Positions 25,801-33,541 of a stretch of 64,000 bases of DNA are shown one piece after another; the first letter of the stretch is position 1; every line of letters starts with the position of its first letter. Below the pieces are notes generated by a model. It was not told the DNA's origin, ran no database searches, and saw nothing but the letters and a program-made list of their open reading frames with translations. Source of the DNA: Gambelia wislizenii (lineage: Eukaryota > Chordata > Lepidosauria > Squamata > Crotaphytidae); contig JAUMIR010000004.1 of assembly GCA_030847615.1 (NCBI GenBank), positions 74,369,001-74,433,000 of the forward strand. The letters are read 5' to 3'. The translations under genes were made by a program, and so were the position numbers.

Positions 25801-28445
25801 TTTGCTTTACCTACCCTGATCTGTTATGGACCCAAACACACCTGGTCCCTTTGGCCTGTCTTCTGTGGAAGTGGGTGAGCTCCTCTGTGGAGTGTCTGTT
25901 AGCACAGCTGTTGTGCTCAGAGGTTCTGCTATGCTCTTGATGGGTGGAGCCAAGGTGCCAACCTCAATCTGTAAATAAACCAAGGGCTATGAATCTTCTT
26001 AGTTGTGAGGCTCAGAGCCAATGCCAACATTTTCAGTTCCCAGACAGGTGAACTCTTTCCAAAGTTTATATTCTCTAAGATTAAAGGGTGCTTTTTTCTA
26101 TCTTTCTTGAGCTGCAATCTCGCCTTTTGATGGCTGAGTCATACTTCTTCTGTGCAGAAGTATTTCAAATATCCCTAGGTGGATAATGTAACATATAGGC
26201 CAACTAATCACCAAGAAACAGTTGTTAGACATTCTAATGATCCCAGTGGGTGAAGAGGGTGGGGGGAAATCACCTTCAGCCTGAACATTGCTCCTGGCTG
26301 TATTAGCAATGAGTTGATTCTCACAAAATACTGTTCCATGTGAATACAATAGATGCCCAACCATGAGAGTAGAATTGCTTAAATGTACATGGAAAGGATT
26401 GTGTCAAGTAGCATTGGATTTGCAGAAACATATTTTTTTTAACACAGTAATTTGTCTAGAGAGGGCAGGTCTCCACAGTATTCCATCTTGTTGACATTAA
26501 TATATAAAACTGTGATGGGCAACAGGACTGATCCCAAGACCACTCTGGAGAGACAGATGCTAGCAGGAGGTAGTGCTTTGGGTATGTGATAGGGCTTTGG
26601 AGGAGGTGACATCAGGGGCAAATCTCATCCCCAAAATTCTGGTCCTTTGCATCATCTGCTACCCTTTCACACAAGACAGCTATAGAACCATGATTCCAAT
26701 TTAACTGCCATTGCTACATCTTATGGAATCCCAGGGTCTTGAGCTTGGTGAGGCACTAGAGATCTCTGGCTCAGAATTCTAAATGCCCCTCCAAAAACTG
26801 CAAACCCCAGAATTCCATAGGAGGGAACCATAGCAATTAAATTGGAATCATAATGCTGTAATTATTTAGAGTGAAAGGGTCCTTGATCCCTTTTGACTTT
26901 CTGTATACAGAAAGAAGGACACTTTGCCAGTGCTTGGAGGAGAACACCTGCACACCTCGGCTGGCATCTCCCACTAGTTGTCAGCTTTGATTAGGACAAT
27001 GAGAGACAGGTAGAAGGTCTCAGCCAACACTTGAAGGAGCTTCTATGCCCACATCTTGTTATTCCAAGAGGATTCATCTGGCACCTGGAGGATATGCTCT
27101 TTTGAGTACCAAACCAGTTGCCCCTTCATGGGGTTTCCCTGAAGTGGGGGAGGAGTGAGAAAGGACCTAAGTGGACTCCTACCCCTAAGCTATGGGACAG
27201 AGGTTCCTTTCCCTTGCTCTAAGGGTTTAGCAGTCTAGCACTCTTTGAAGACAGGGTTCTTCAGGAGTGATTCCTCATAGATGAAACCACATATTTTATG
27301 AGCATCATATAAGATGATAAGAGGAACAAAGTTAAATAAAGGCATTATAACACTTCATGTAAATCTAGTTTTCAACAGAAAATGTCACCATGCTTACCTG
27401 TATCTGATCTGGATTGGAGCTATACAGAGAGTGACTCCCCCTCCCCCCACCCTCATACACCCTTCTCAGCTACAGTTTGTGTTGGGAGAGAATCTCTCAC
27501 TGGTCCATTCATACTGGCATCATGGAAGGTAAGGAGTTCATTCCCAAAGGCCATGGTCTCAACTTGAATCCCACCCCCTACCATGGCTCTTGTCGTTTTA
27601 AAGTTCAGCCTCTCCTATGGCTGATTTGCAGCCTATCACTAACTTGCTACTTAATACTGTACTAACCTAGTGAGAGACTTAAAGCAAGAGACCTGTGGTG
27701 GGGTATGGACCTGTGGCCCTCCTGATGTTGTTGGACTGCAATTCCCATCAATTGTCTCCAGGATGCCCAATGGTCCTGGAGTTGTAGATGGGAGTTGTAG
27801 TTTAACATCTGGGGGCACAGAATATATGAGTCACAGCAAGCTACAAAACAAATGCAGGGGCAAGGAAAAGATCTCTGACTGCGGGCATGGTGAATGAGAT
27901 ACACACATTTGTCAAAGATGACTGAAGCTGCTGTTTTAACATACCTGATGGTCAGGCTCCTGGGAGAAAACAGCCAAATCGCAATGCTTCTGTCACAGAG
28001 GGGCTTTGTCTACACATGACTGTGTGTGCACTCTGTACCCCCAGAGCCTAATTCTATACCAAGATAATCCAAATTCTATAAGCAGAATACATTATATGAT
28101 TTTGCATAAATTTGTATATCATTATCCCCTCCCTCAGATTCTAGCTTTCAAACTTTTGGGAATCATTTTGAAGGGGAAAAAAGTGAAACGTAAGAAGAGA
28201 ATAGTATGAATATACATAAGGGATAGAAGCCAGCAGCTGGTGTTCATGCAGGGAATGAGTGGCATATGAAATGTTAAAGGGTACTTTACTGTGAAACTGT
28301 AAAGCAGGACAAATTATAACCAGAGTTAGGAAAAAATACTTTTCTGGGACTGTCAGCAGAATCTGTTGTGCATAAAAGTTTTATTTTCCAAGGTCTATGA
28401 ATAACAATTCCCCCTCTTTGGGGAACTGTTTCGGTCACAACAAAT

Positions 28446-28477
<32 letters not shown>

Positions 28478-28746
28478 GCCTTCAAATATACATAGCACTA
28501 ATAGCATACCTTTGATGCCAGATCCCCATAATCATAGATCTCTTCATAATTACTAAGATCAATGACCTCTCCATAATTGTCCAGGTTGAGATCATAATTG
28601 TCGAGATCCAGGTTGTCATAAACTGTGACGTCCATTGTTTTGTGTTTCTCCTTCTCCTCCTTTTCATCTTCCTTAGGCAAAGCAGGTCGAGCCAGTGATA
28701 AAGTCAAAGTGGTGATTATTATACCTAATAAGGCTGCAGTCTGCAT
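7185..28746 (-). CDS. OPTC: Opticin, complete coding region in six coding exons
   Basis: Opticin is a secreted class III small leucine-rich proteoglycan that associates with collagen fibrils, best known from the vitreous. I joined coding segments 28746-28510, 25968-25815, 17923-17765, 13555-13353, 9276-9181 and 7355-7185. All junctions are GT-AG and phases match, giving 339 residues, close to the roughly 332 of human opticin. Order of domains: signal peptide (about 1-19), acidic tyrosine-rich segment (about 40-75), Ser/Thr/Pro-rich segment (80-130), a class III cysteine cluster with spacing CX2CXCX6C (Cys135, 138, 140, 147), leucine-rich repeats, and a C-terminal pair Cys296/Cys329. A sequon NLS lies at about residue 319. 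The frame is intact throughout. PRELP upstream in the same direction supports orthology. Introns 2-6 are heavily loaded with transposons. Confidence 0.97.
8279..8919. mobile_element. MITE family B, full copy with TIRs
   Basis: The left end AGGCCTCGTCTATATGAGG and the right end, read on the other strand, AGGCATTGTCTAAATGGCAA, are imperfect terminal inverted repeats both running into GGCAAAA. Internal landmarks are CACTAGCTAAGGTGAAACTC, CAATCAGCTTTCAGC, GAGCAGGAATG and CCCCTCCTTCCAAATATGG. The same landmarks recur at 19790-20160, 51553-51990 and 53390-53700. No coding frame is present. It lies in OPTC intron 6. The superfamily is undetermined. Confidence 0.7.
9181..9276 (-). CDS. OPTC: OPTC exon 6, leucine-rich repeat exon
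   Basis: This 96-base exon encodes 32 residues (about 252-283) beginning DLKKLQFLHLSDNKLDYIP and ending RSLHLQ. It is phase 0 on both sides. The acceptor is CTCTTTTCAG and the donor GTGAGTGA, both near consensus. The LxxLxLSxNxL spacing is a canonical leucine-rich repeat. It corresponds to the human opticin stretch between the SGIQP block and the C-terminal cap. Confidence 0.96.
9721..9990 (-). repeat. Two short CR1 3' fragments
   Basis: A first block at 9721-9828 contains CATAGAATCATAGAGTTGGA and the TCCAACACCCTGCTGTG core. A second, shorter block at 9938-9990 repeats GGAATCACAGAGTTAGG and CAATCCCCTGCCATGCAGG. Both match the family seen at 1039 and 6652. They lie in OPTC intron 5. Confidence 0.75.
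10118..10345. repeat. Long near-perfect palindrome, foldback-type element
   Basis: Arms of about 105 bp at 10118-10225 and 10241-10345 are reverse complements with few mismatches, separated by about 15 bp. Shared blocks include GGCAGGGGAGCTGTTTC, CTCTGGCGAAACCCTCCG and GACAGAATGGAGGAAACCG. Several mismatches are CpG-to-TpG type, as expected of methylation decay. Upstream, 10067 begins GGAGATTTTCAGACGTG, which resembles the terminus of the element at 58083-58695, so the two may be related. Confidence 0.85.
10376..10580. mobile_element. Palindromic MITE, family A
   Basis: The left end reads CCCTTTCATACTACACGATT and the interior ATAGCACTATCATTCCACC, opposed on the right by GGAATTATAACACTATAAC. 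It is the second of five family A copies listed here. It lies in OPTC intron 5, just upstream of the older L2 copy. Confidence 0.75.
10876..11336 (+). mobile_element. Younger L2-like 3' fragment with ATT tail
   Basis: The fragment encodes the C-terminal end of an L2-type frame (ISRLSATSQRAFSVIAPKLW then LPNEIRQL and SFKKALKMDLFQQAF). It continues through a 3' UTR with GGAAGCCGCCCCGATTG and GAGGGGCGGGGTATAAATAA and ends in an ATT trinucleotide run at about 11296-11332. The reverse complement of the same 3' UTR and tail occurs at 29907-30388. It interrupts the older L2 in the same orientation. Confidence 0.88.
12431..12585 (+). repeat. tRNA-headed squamate-type SINE
   Basis: It starts CAGAGTGGTGTAGTGGTTTGA, an A-box-like tRNA-derived head. 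It continues through CAAACCCCCTCTGAACAAA and AAGAAAACCCTGGGATAGG, and ends TTGAAGGCACACATTAACAC. The B-box section between head and body appears deleted. A fuller inverted copy is at 21424-21664. It sits inside the older L2. Confidence 0.8.
13353..13555 (-). CDS. OPTC: OPTC exon 5, leucine-rich repeat exon
   Basis: The acceptor ATTCTTTTCCCAG precedes 13555 and the donor GTGAATGT follows 13353. The exon supplies 2 bases completing codon 184 plus 67 codons (about 185-251): KLKRIDLTSNFISSVDEDSF, then LQELVLPENRLTSLPELP and SAGIQPEAFK. It matches the human opticin block containing KLKRIDLSNN and SSGIQPAAF. It carries consecutive leucine-rich repeats and ends in phase 0. Confidence 0.97.
13556..14430. 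other. OPTC intron 4, left part, nothing recognised
   Basis: No repeat with clear borders was recognised. A short GT run stands at 14068-14082. The two overlapping open frames near 13822-14162 carry no motif I know. Confidence 0.4.
14432..14930 (-). repeat. Decayed non-LTR retrotransposon 3' region
   Basis: The minus strand encodes a worn C-terminal segment with METMSHILLSC, LPGHSERFYVKFLLEDKC and ITLSVAKFLFVV. Tails of this style occur downstream of reverse transcriptases in reptile LINE proteins. The AATTTATTCATACAG-like end near 14443 would be 3' UTR. Clade cannot be assigned without a database. Confidence 0.5.
14931..16928. other. OPTC intron 4, mid part, no gene supported
   Basis: The longest open frame here is a minus-strand stretch of 151 codons at 16345-15890. 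It has no recognised domain, its first half is unremarkable and its second half is Pro/His-rich. A plus-strand 100-codon frame at 15603-15905 is also unrecognised. GA-rich sequence stands at 16388-16429 and an AT run at 16567-16580. Confidence 0.4.
16929..16976. repeat. 16-bp degenerate tandem repeat, three units
   Basis: Three consecutive 16-base units read GGGACCGATGTGCAAC, GAGACTGATGCACAAT and GGGACCAATGTACATT. Related words (CCAATGTGCATTGGG, TAATGCACATCAGGAC) follow at about 16997-17033. It lies in OPTC intron 4 and is probably a short minisatellite seed. Confidence 0.6.
17765..17923 (-). CDS. OPTC: OPTC exon 4, class III cysteine cluster
   Basis: The acceptor CTACCAG precedes 17923 and the donor GTATGCTT follows 17765. 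The exon completes Gly131 and encodes residues 132-183: LPTCLICVCISTSVYCDD, then LEHIPPLPLETRYFYARFNR and ISRIEAADFTGL, plus one base of codon 184. CLICVCISTSVYC has the CX2CXCX6C spacing that defines class III small leucine-rich proteoglycans. It matches human GLPTCLVCVC and YLYARFNRISRI closely, and was the first exon to identify this gene as opticin. Confidence 0.98.
18447..18496. repeat. CTTT tetranucleotide microsatellite
   Basis: About twelve uninterrupted TTTC/CTTT units, followed by a TTTTTGTTTG stretch. It lies in OPTC intron 3. Length polymorphism is likely. Confidence 0.95.
18572..18786. mobile_element. Palindromic MITE, family A
   Basis: The left end CCCTTTCATACTACACAGTT with ATAGCACTATGATTCCAC is opposed by GTGGAATCATACTGTAGTGTG on the right. 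It is the third family A copy, in OPTC intron 3. Confidence 0.8.
19790..20160. mobile_element. MITE family B copy, decayed
   Basis: It shares with 8279-8919 an ordered series: an AATCAG/TCAACC block, AATGCGCATTT, CCCCCCTCCTTACAAATATGG, TGAGGATTTTTTTCC and a right end CATCTAGACAACACC that matches the family B terminus. The left border is unclear. It lies in OPTC intron 3. Confidence 0.6.
21424..21664 (-). repeat. tRNA-headed squamate-type SINE, near full length
   Basis: Read on the minus strand, it has a tRNA-like head with TAATTTGAGCATTGGAC and a B-box-like GGGTTCAAATCTT. A lizard-type body follows with CAAACCCTCTCTGAACAAAT and CTTGCCAAGAAAACACTG, and the end is GAAATGAGCTGAAGGCA. The tRNA-derived head implies polymerase III ancestry. 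It is the best preserved copy of the SINE also seen at 12431 and 57085. It lies in OPTC intron 3. Confidence 0.85.
22768..22817. repeat. GA dinucleotide microsatellite
   Basis: A GA run with one GAAA interruption. It creates part of an artefactual 208-codon open frame (22496-23122) rich in Glu-Arg dipeptides, which I do not accept as coding. Confidence 0.9.
22900..23386. mobile_element. hAT-type palindromic MITE split by a Penelope fragment
   Basis: Left terminus GGCTGCATCTGCACTGCAGA and right terminus TCTGCAGTGTAGATGCAGCC are inverted repeats. The inner palindrome has CCATGGCTCAATGCTATGGA opposed to CCATAGCACTGAGCCATGG. The left arm is cut at about 22938 and resumes at 23192. It lies inside a LINE 3' end. 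Confidence 0.85.
22939..23191. mobile_element. Penelope-like terminal fragment with 13-bp TSD
   Basis: The segment is near-identical to the left arm of the Penelope copy at 37059-37390, including GGGCTGTGAGGCCGTGTTCT, TGTGGCTGGCATCTTCAGAG and GTTTGGCTAATGGTTGG. It is flanked by CAAGTTTGATACT (22926-22938) and CAATTTTGATACT (23192-23204), a 13-bp target duplication with one mismatch. Confidence 0.88.
23933..24808. mobile_element. MITE family C with internal repeated units
   Basis: The ends TTGTTTACACTGGTGAAA and, on the other strand, TTTGTCTACACTAGAGGTAA are imperfect inverted repeats. Inside are CTGATAATGCCATATGATG, CACCAGACTTGGGAATA and AGTTTTCTCCGGAGTTTGCT. Three diverged units near 24210-24580 repeat a GCAGAGCCCC / TAGTTGCTCTCTCTGA / GGCAGCCAGCCTCA plan in alternating orientation. 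The same words recur in opposite orientation at 35450-36280. No coding frame is supported. Confidence 0.6.
25136..25230 (+). repeat. CR1-type LINE fragment
   Basis: GGTGGTAGACTCTCCTTCCC, then GGAGGTTTTTAAGTAAAGGC and TGGATGGCTACCTG reproduce the sense version of the CR1 C-terminal block whose antisense form is at 1039 and 6652. It is 5' truncated and in OPTC intron 3. Confidence 0.75.
25815..25968 (-). CDS. OPTC: OPTC exon 3, Ser/Thr/Pro-rich mucin-like segment
   Basis: No open-frame list would flag this exon because it has no start codon. The acceptor TTTATTTACAG precedes 25968 and the donor GTAGGTAA follows 25815. It encodes residues 80-130 plus one base: IEVGTLAPPIKSIAEPLSTT, then SSPTSTEDRPKGP and GSITDQ. 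Human opticin has at this place KVTSLAP followed by a Ser/Thr/Pro-rich stretch that carries O-linked glycans. The phase (0 in, 1 out) fits exons 2 and 4 exactly. Sequence beyond the opening V-x-LAP motif has diverged, as expected for a mucin-like linker. Confidence 0.95.
26662..26881. mobile_element. Palindromic MITE, family A
   Basis: ACCCTTTCACACAAGACAGC with TATAGAACCATGATTCCAAT on the left opposes ATTGGAATCATAATGCTG and GAGTGAAAGGGT on the right. It is the fourth family A copy, in OPTC intron 2. Confidence 0.8.
27700..27822. mobile_element. hAT-type palindromic MITE
   Basis: GTGGCCCTCCTGATGTTGTT with GGACTGCAATTCCCATC opposes GATGGGAGTTGTAGTTTAAC and ATCTGGGGGCAC. The plan resembles the element at 1528-1663. 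It lies in OPTC intron 2. Confidence 0.65.
27823..28509. other. OPTC intron 2, proximal part, with a GT microsatellite
   Basis: A GT dinucleotide run occupies about 28446-28478, only some 30 bases from the exon 2 donor. The rest shows nothing I recognise. CA/GT repeats close to a donor can affect splicing in other genes, but nothing here shows that. Confidence 0.5.
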
Positions 28747-28753
28747 GCTGTGC
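28510..28753 (-). CDS. OPTC: OPTC exon 2, start codon, signal peptide and acidic tyrosine-rich domain
   Basis: The acceptor CTCTTCAG lies just above 28753; seven untranslated bases precede the ATG at 28746-28744. The donor GTATGC follows 28510. The 79 codons begin MQTAALLGIIITTLTLSLA, a typical signal peptide, then a Lys/Glu-rich stretch. A striking acidic segment follows with six tyrosines, including NLDLDNYDLNLDNYGEVIDL and SNYEEIYDYGD. Human opticin has DNYGEVIDLSNYEE at the same place, where tyrosine sulfation is known. The lizard protein shows an extra DNY unit. The untranslated leader implies a separate upstream exon 1. Confidence 0.97.
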
Positions 28754-29664
28754 CTGAAGAGATGGTGAGGAACAACAACAGATCATTTGTAACATCATAT
28801 TATAACATCATGTAGCATGAGTTCTGAGTACAGTATTTTGGACAACAACTCTGCATCCATAAAGTGAAAACAAGAACACTCTTTGGCTTCCTTTCCTGAT
28901 TAAATTGTAATTGACTTTAGTAGGAAAGAGCCTTATAAAACCTAACATAATAGATGAGTTTTGTATGGATCTGAATGGGGTGAGGAAAATGTGGACCTTT
29001 GGCCACACACAGCTCCCAAACTCCAGTTTTGTGACCCCCCCCCCAAGTCCCCAGACAGTCCCTCAAAGTACTCCCAACACCACCACCATTTAAAATGGTG
29101 ATTTGGGGGTGATTTTTCATGTGGAAACTACAAAACTGCATAACAACCATGTAAATATATGGCAGTTTGGTTTCCCCATATGCCAGAAACCCCAGCCTCT
29201 CCAGCCTGTTTCTTAGGCTGCAAACCCACTGAAAATGGCAACTGAAAGTGATATGAGCTCACTTCTAGAGCACCACAGTGCACTGGTACAGCCCAGGAAA
29301 GGGGGCACAGGTCAAATATTGGTCCCTGCCCCCTGTGCATTTGCAAAAGGGGTGGCCCTTTTGAATGTTTTGAATGCTTTATCATCACTATTCAGTTTTC
29401 ATTGTATGCTCATTTCCCCCATATGCTCAAAATGGCTCCCAAAAAGAGGGAGGGAAACAATCAATTTACACACACATGAACTAAAAGCTCCCTGTTAGGG
29501 TCGCCATGTATACATTGCCAAAAAAGGAGGGGGGAGAAAGAAAGGAACGGAAAGGGGGGGAAAGAAAAAGGAATTGATTTATCCAAAAAAGATGCCAAAA
29601 GAGGACATAGATTTGCTTAAAATGTTTAATTGCTAGTTCATGGGTACACATGTAGAAGCAATTA
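28754..29664. other. OPTC intron 1, start-codon side, nothing recognised
   Basis: No exon or bordered repeat was identified. A poly-C run lies at about 29034-29044. Overlapping short frames on both strands look like chance. Confidence 0.4.
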
Positions 29665-29904
29665 CAGGTTGAGTCTCCCTTATCTGGAATTCCAAAATCT
29701 GAAATATTCTGAAATCCAAAATTGTCCACATGAGTGGCTGAAATAGTGATAAATTTGCTTTCTGATGGTTCAAGAGTACACAAACTTTGTTTCATAAACA
29801 AAACTATTAAAAATATTGTGTGTAAAATTACCTTCAGCCTGTGCGCACAAGATTTGTATAAAACATACATGAATTTTGTGTTTAGACTTAGGTCCCATCT
29901 CCAT

Positions 29905-29906
<2 letters not shown>

Positions 29907-29939
<33 letters not shown>

Positions 29940-32900
29940 TTATACCCTGCCCCTCTGCTAAAAACAATCGGGGCGGCTTCCAACAATTAATGACTAAAAA
30001 CACCACCCACCCCCACCCTCCCCCATAAAAAGACATTAAACACTATAAAATTAAAACCTTATAACTAAAAACACATTAAAAACAAATATATACATAATTT
30101 TAAAAAGCCAGGAGACTGAGCTCTTGAGGTTGGGATCTAATCAGAAAAGGCCTGGCGAAAGAGATCCGTCTTTAGTGCTTTTTAAAAGCTACTCAAGCTT
30201 GGCAACTGACGGATCTCATTCGGCAGGCCATTCCATAAATTGGGGGCGATTACCAAAAAGGCCCTCTGGGAGGTTGTAGACAGCCTAGATTTTTGTGGCT
30301 GAAGCAAATTCCTCCCAGAGGACAGGAGTGCGCAGGGAGGTTTGTATGGGAGGAGGCAGTTCCAAAGATAAGTTGGAGCCAAGCCATTTAGGGCTTTAAA
30401 GGTAATAACCAACAACTGATAGGCAGCCAGTGGAGAGATTTTAATATTGGAGTTATATGGTCTCTCCAAGATATTCCTGAGACCACTCTGGCTGCCATAT
30501 TTTGTACCAACTGAAGTTTCCGGGCCAAGCACGAGGGTAGCCCCATGTAGAGCGCATTGCAGAAATCTAGACGAGAGGTTACCAGCGCGTGCACCACAGT
30601 CTCGAGGTCCCTTACTTCTAGGAAAGGGTGCAGCTGGCATATCAGCCGAAGCTGATAACAAGTGCTCCTGACCGTCGCATTCACTTGACTCGTCATCTGA
30701 AGCGATGAATCAAGGAGCATCCCCCAGACTGTGAACACAGTCCTTAACGAAGAGCATGACCCTGTCCAGGACTGGCGGTTGCAAACCAACTCCTGGTTTC
30801 AGGGCCGCTACCTTGAGCACCTCCGTTTTGTCCGGATTTAATCTCAATCTGATTTTCCTCATCCAGCCCATTACTGCTTTAAGACAGTCATTAAGAGGAG
30901 AGATGCCATTGGAATTCGAGGCCGATGATTGGGACAAGGAGAAATAGATCTGGGTGTCATCAGCCTACTGATAACACCCAGCCCCATAACTCTGAATAAT
31001 CTCACCCAGCGGCTTCATATAGATGTTAAACAGCATCGGGGACAGGATGGTGCCCTGCGGAACACCACAAGTAAGCTCCTTCCTGCTGGAGCAGCTGTCC
31101 CCAAGCCGCACCCTCTGGGACCTGCCCGAGAGGAAGGACCGGAACCACTGGAGCGCAGTGCCTCCGATTCCTAACCCACTCAGGCGATCCAGGAGAATGC
31201 CATGTTCTATCGTATCGAAAGCCGCTGAGAGGTCCAGAAGCACCAACAGGGACACATTACCCCTGTCGATGCTTAGACGCAGATCATCGGTCAAGGCAAC
31301 CATGGCAGTCTCAACTCCAAATCCCGTCCTGAAGCCAGTTTGAAATGGGTCTAGATAATCAGTTTCATCCAAGACCACTTGGAGTTGAAGAGCAACTGCC
31401 CTCTCGATCACTTTGCTCAAGAATGGTAACATAGAAACCGGCCTATAGTTGTTCATGTCCAGGGGGTCTAGGGAAGGTTTTTTCAGGAGTGGCCTAAACG
31501 CCACTTCCTTTAAACAGGATGGAACACACCCTTCCCTGAGGGATGCATTGATGATGTCCTTAAGGAACACCATCAAGGTACCCCCCCCCAGATGGCCAGC
31601 CATGAAGGGCAAGGATCATCTCCCTTACTTTAACAAGTAGCTTGTCCACATCCTCAGTACTCACAGATTGAAATTGATTCAGTAAACTTACATCAACGGA
31701 GTTGCTGGACACTTCGTCAATTGTTTCTGTCAAAAATGCTGGCATCTAAGTCGGCTCTTATCCGAGAGATTTTATCTGCAAAGTAGTTGTTAAATGCGTC
31801 ACAGCAGGCCGTTGTTGGGTTAAGCAATGGGTTCTGCGCAGGTATAACCTGCGTCATCTCCCTTACCACCCTGAACAGCTCTGCTGGGCGGGACTCTGCA
31901 GACGCAATACATGCAGAGGAGAAGGATCTCTGCGCTGCACGTATTGCCTCTCGATAGGACCGAAGAAAATTCCTATGTCGAGTCCTGTCGGATAAGAGTA
32001 GAGTTTTCCGCCAGTTGCGCTCTAGTCGTCCAACCCGCTTCATTTTCCTAAGCTCTGAAGTATAGCATGGCTTATGGTTAGAAGCGGGTTGGAAAGGACG
32101 CTTGGGAGCGATCGTGTCAATAGCCTTGGTAAGATCGATGTTCCAAGTATTAACCAAAGCTTCGACAGGGTCACTGGCATTACCAACCATTAAACCCTCC
32201 AAGGCTTTCTGGAATCCTATTGGTTCCATTAGCCTTTGGGAGTGGACCATTCTAATGGGTCCACCACCCCTGGTGGGGCGGGAAGAGACTTAGTTCAGTT
32301 TTGACCAGGAAATGATCCATCCATGACAATGCGGTGGTTTTTATAACCTCTGCCCATGGATATTCCTGTTCCGTACTGAAGACTGCATTGAGCGGATGAC
32401 CCACACAATGTGTGGGCCCAACGACCAATTGGGATAGGTCCATGTTTGTCATGGTTTCCATGAACTCCCGAGCCACACCAGTCAGATTTGTCAAGCTGGT
32501 CTCAAGTGGAATGTTGAAGTCGCCCAAAACTAAAAGCCTGGGCGACTCCAACAGCAACTCTGAGACCAGCTGTGTCAGCTCGGTTAGGGAGTCTGCTAGA
32601 CAACAGGGTGGTCGGTATACTAGCAGAATCCCCAAACTATCCCTGGTCCTCAGGCTAAGGTACATACCCTCAAAGTGGACTGTATTTTGGACAGGTATCC
32701 TGGTCAAGGTCAGATTGTTCTTATAAACCAGAGCCACTCCGCCCCCCCCCGCCCACTTCTCTTCACCCGCTCACTGACAGAATACCCGGCTGGGAGGGCC
32801 TGCATCCACATGACAGCGCTATCCTCTCCCAGCCAGGTTTCTGTGAAGCAAGCCAGGTCGGCACCCTCATCCAAGAGAAGACCGTAAATAATATTTTTAT

Positions 32901-33541
32901 TCTTAACCGACCTGGGATTGCAGAGGAGCAAAGTAAGGTTCTGTGGAATGGTTGGTACACTCTCCAATCCATTCTGGGAAACAGGGTGAACTGAAGGTGG
33001 GATAGCTAACAAACAGCGATCCTGCCTTCTTTTGTACCATCTGTTCACTCTGTTCCAACCATACCTCCCTTTCCCCAGCACAACTCCAATTTCCGCCCCC
33101 AGTCCATTCCTGGCCTCAGCTGACTCCAATTGCTGGCTTCGAGTCCTTCTGGCTGCTGGCTGGTGTTCCTGAGGGGGTGGGAGTGGCTTAAAACGCCAGC
33201 CACTCCTGGCCACGCCCCCTCCCGCTGCTGCCTCGCTGCCCAGAAGTCCTCAGGGCCCCACTACAGCCTCCTGGCCCGGTGGAATGGGGTGAAAGGCTGC
33301 TGCAGGCTGGAGAACCTCTGGCTTGCTGGCTGGTGTTCCTGAGGGGGTGGGAGTGGCTTAAAATGCCAGCCACTCCTGGCCATGCCCCCTCCTGCTGCTG
33401 CCTTGCTTCCCAGAAGTCCTCAGGGCCCCACTACAGCCTCCTGGTCCGGTGGAATGGGGTAAAAGGCTGCTGCAGGCTGGAGAACCTCTGGCTTGCTGGC
33501 TGGTGTTCCTGAGGGGGTGGGAGTGGCTTAAAATGCCAGCC
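29907..33541 (-). mobile_element. Almost full-length L2-like LINE, inactivated
   Basis: Read right to left. The 5' region has 170-bp tandem units (33541-33144). Endonuclease segments include NLTLLLCNPRSVKNKNI, DEGADLACFTETWLGE and LLVLGDFNIPLETSL. Reverse-transcriptase segments include NNYRPVSMLPFLSKVIERAV, LLVLLDLSAAFDTIEHGILL and GVPQGTILSPMLFNIYMKPL. Then come LRLNPDKTEVLKVAALKPG, HALVTSRLDFCNALYMGLPS and NGLPNEIRQLPSLSSF. The 3' UTR matches 11080-11336 and the end is an ATT-type tail (29908-29940 as ATA on plus). The frame is broken by several shifts, and the codon before the catalytic ADD is a TAG stop (30967-30965). It was inserted into a Tigger-like element in presumed OPTC intron 1. 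The L2 label comes from motif recall. Confidence 0.9.
33144..33541 (-). repeat. 170-bp tandem units at the L2 5' end, about 2.3 copies
   Basis: The string TGGTGTTCCTGAGGGGGTGG occurs at 33161, 33331 and 33501, an exact 170-base period. Two full units and a partial third are present, differing at few bases, several of CpG type. Units contain GGCCACGCCCCCTCC-type GC boxes. The unit nearest the body also encodes the first residues of the downstream endonuclease frame. Tandem 5' monomers that carry promoter activity are known for some mammalian L1 families; promoter function here is inference. Confidence 0.88.
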
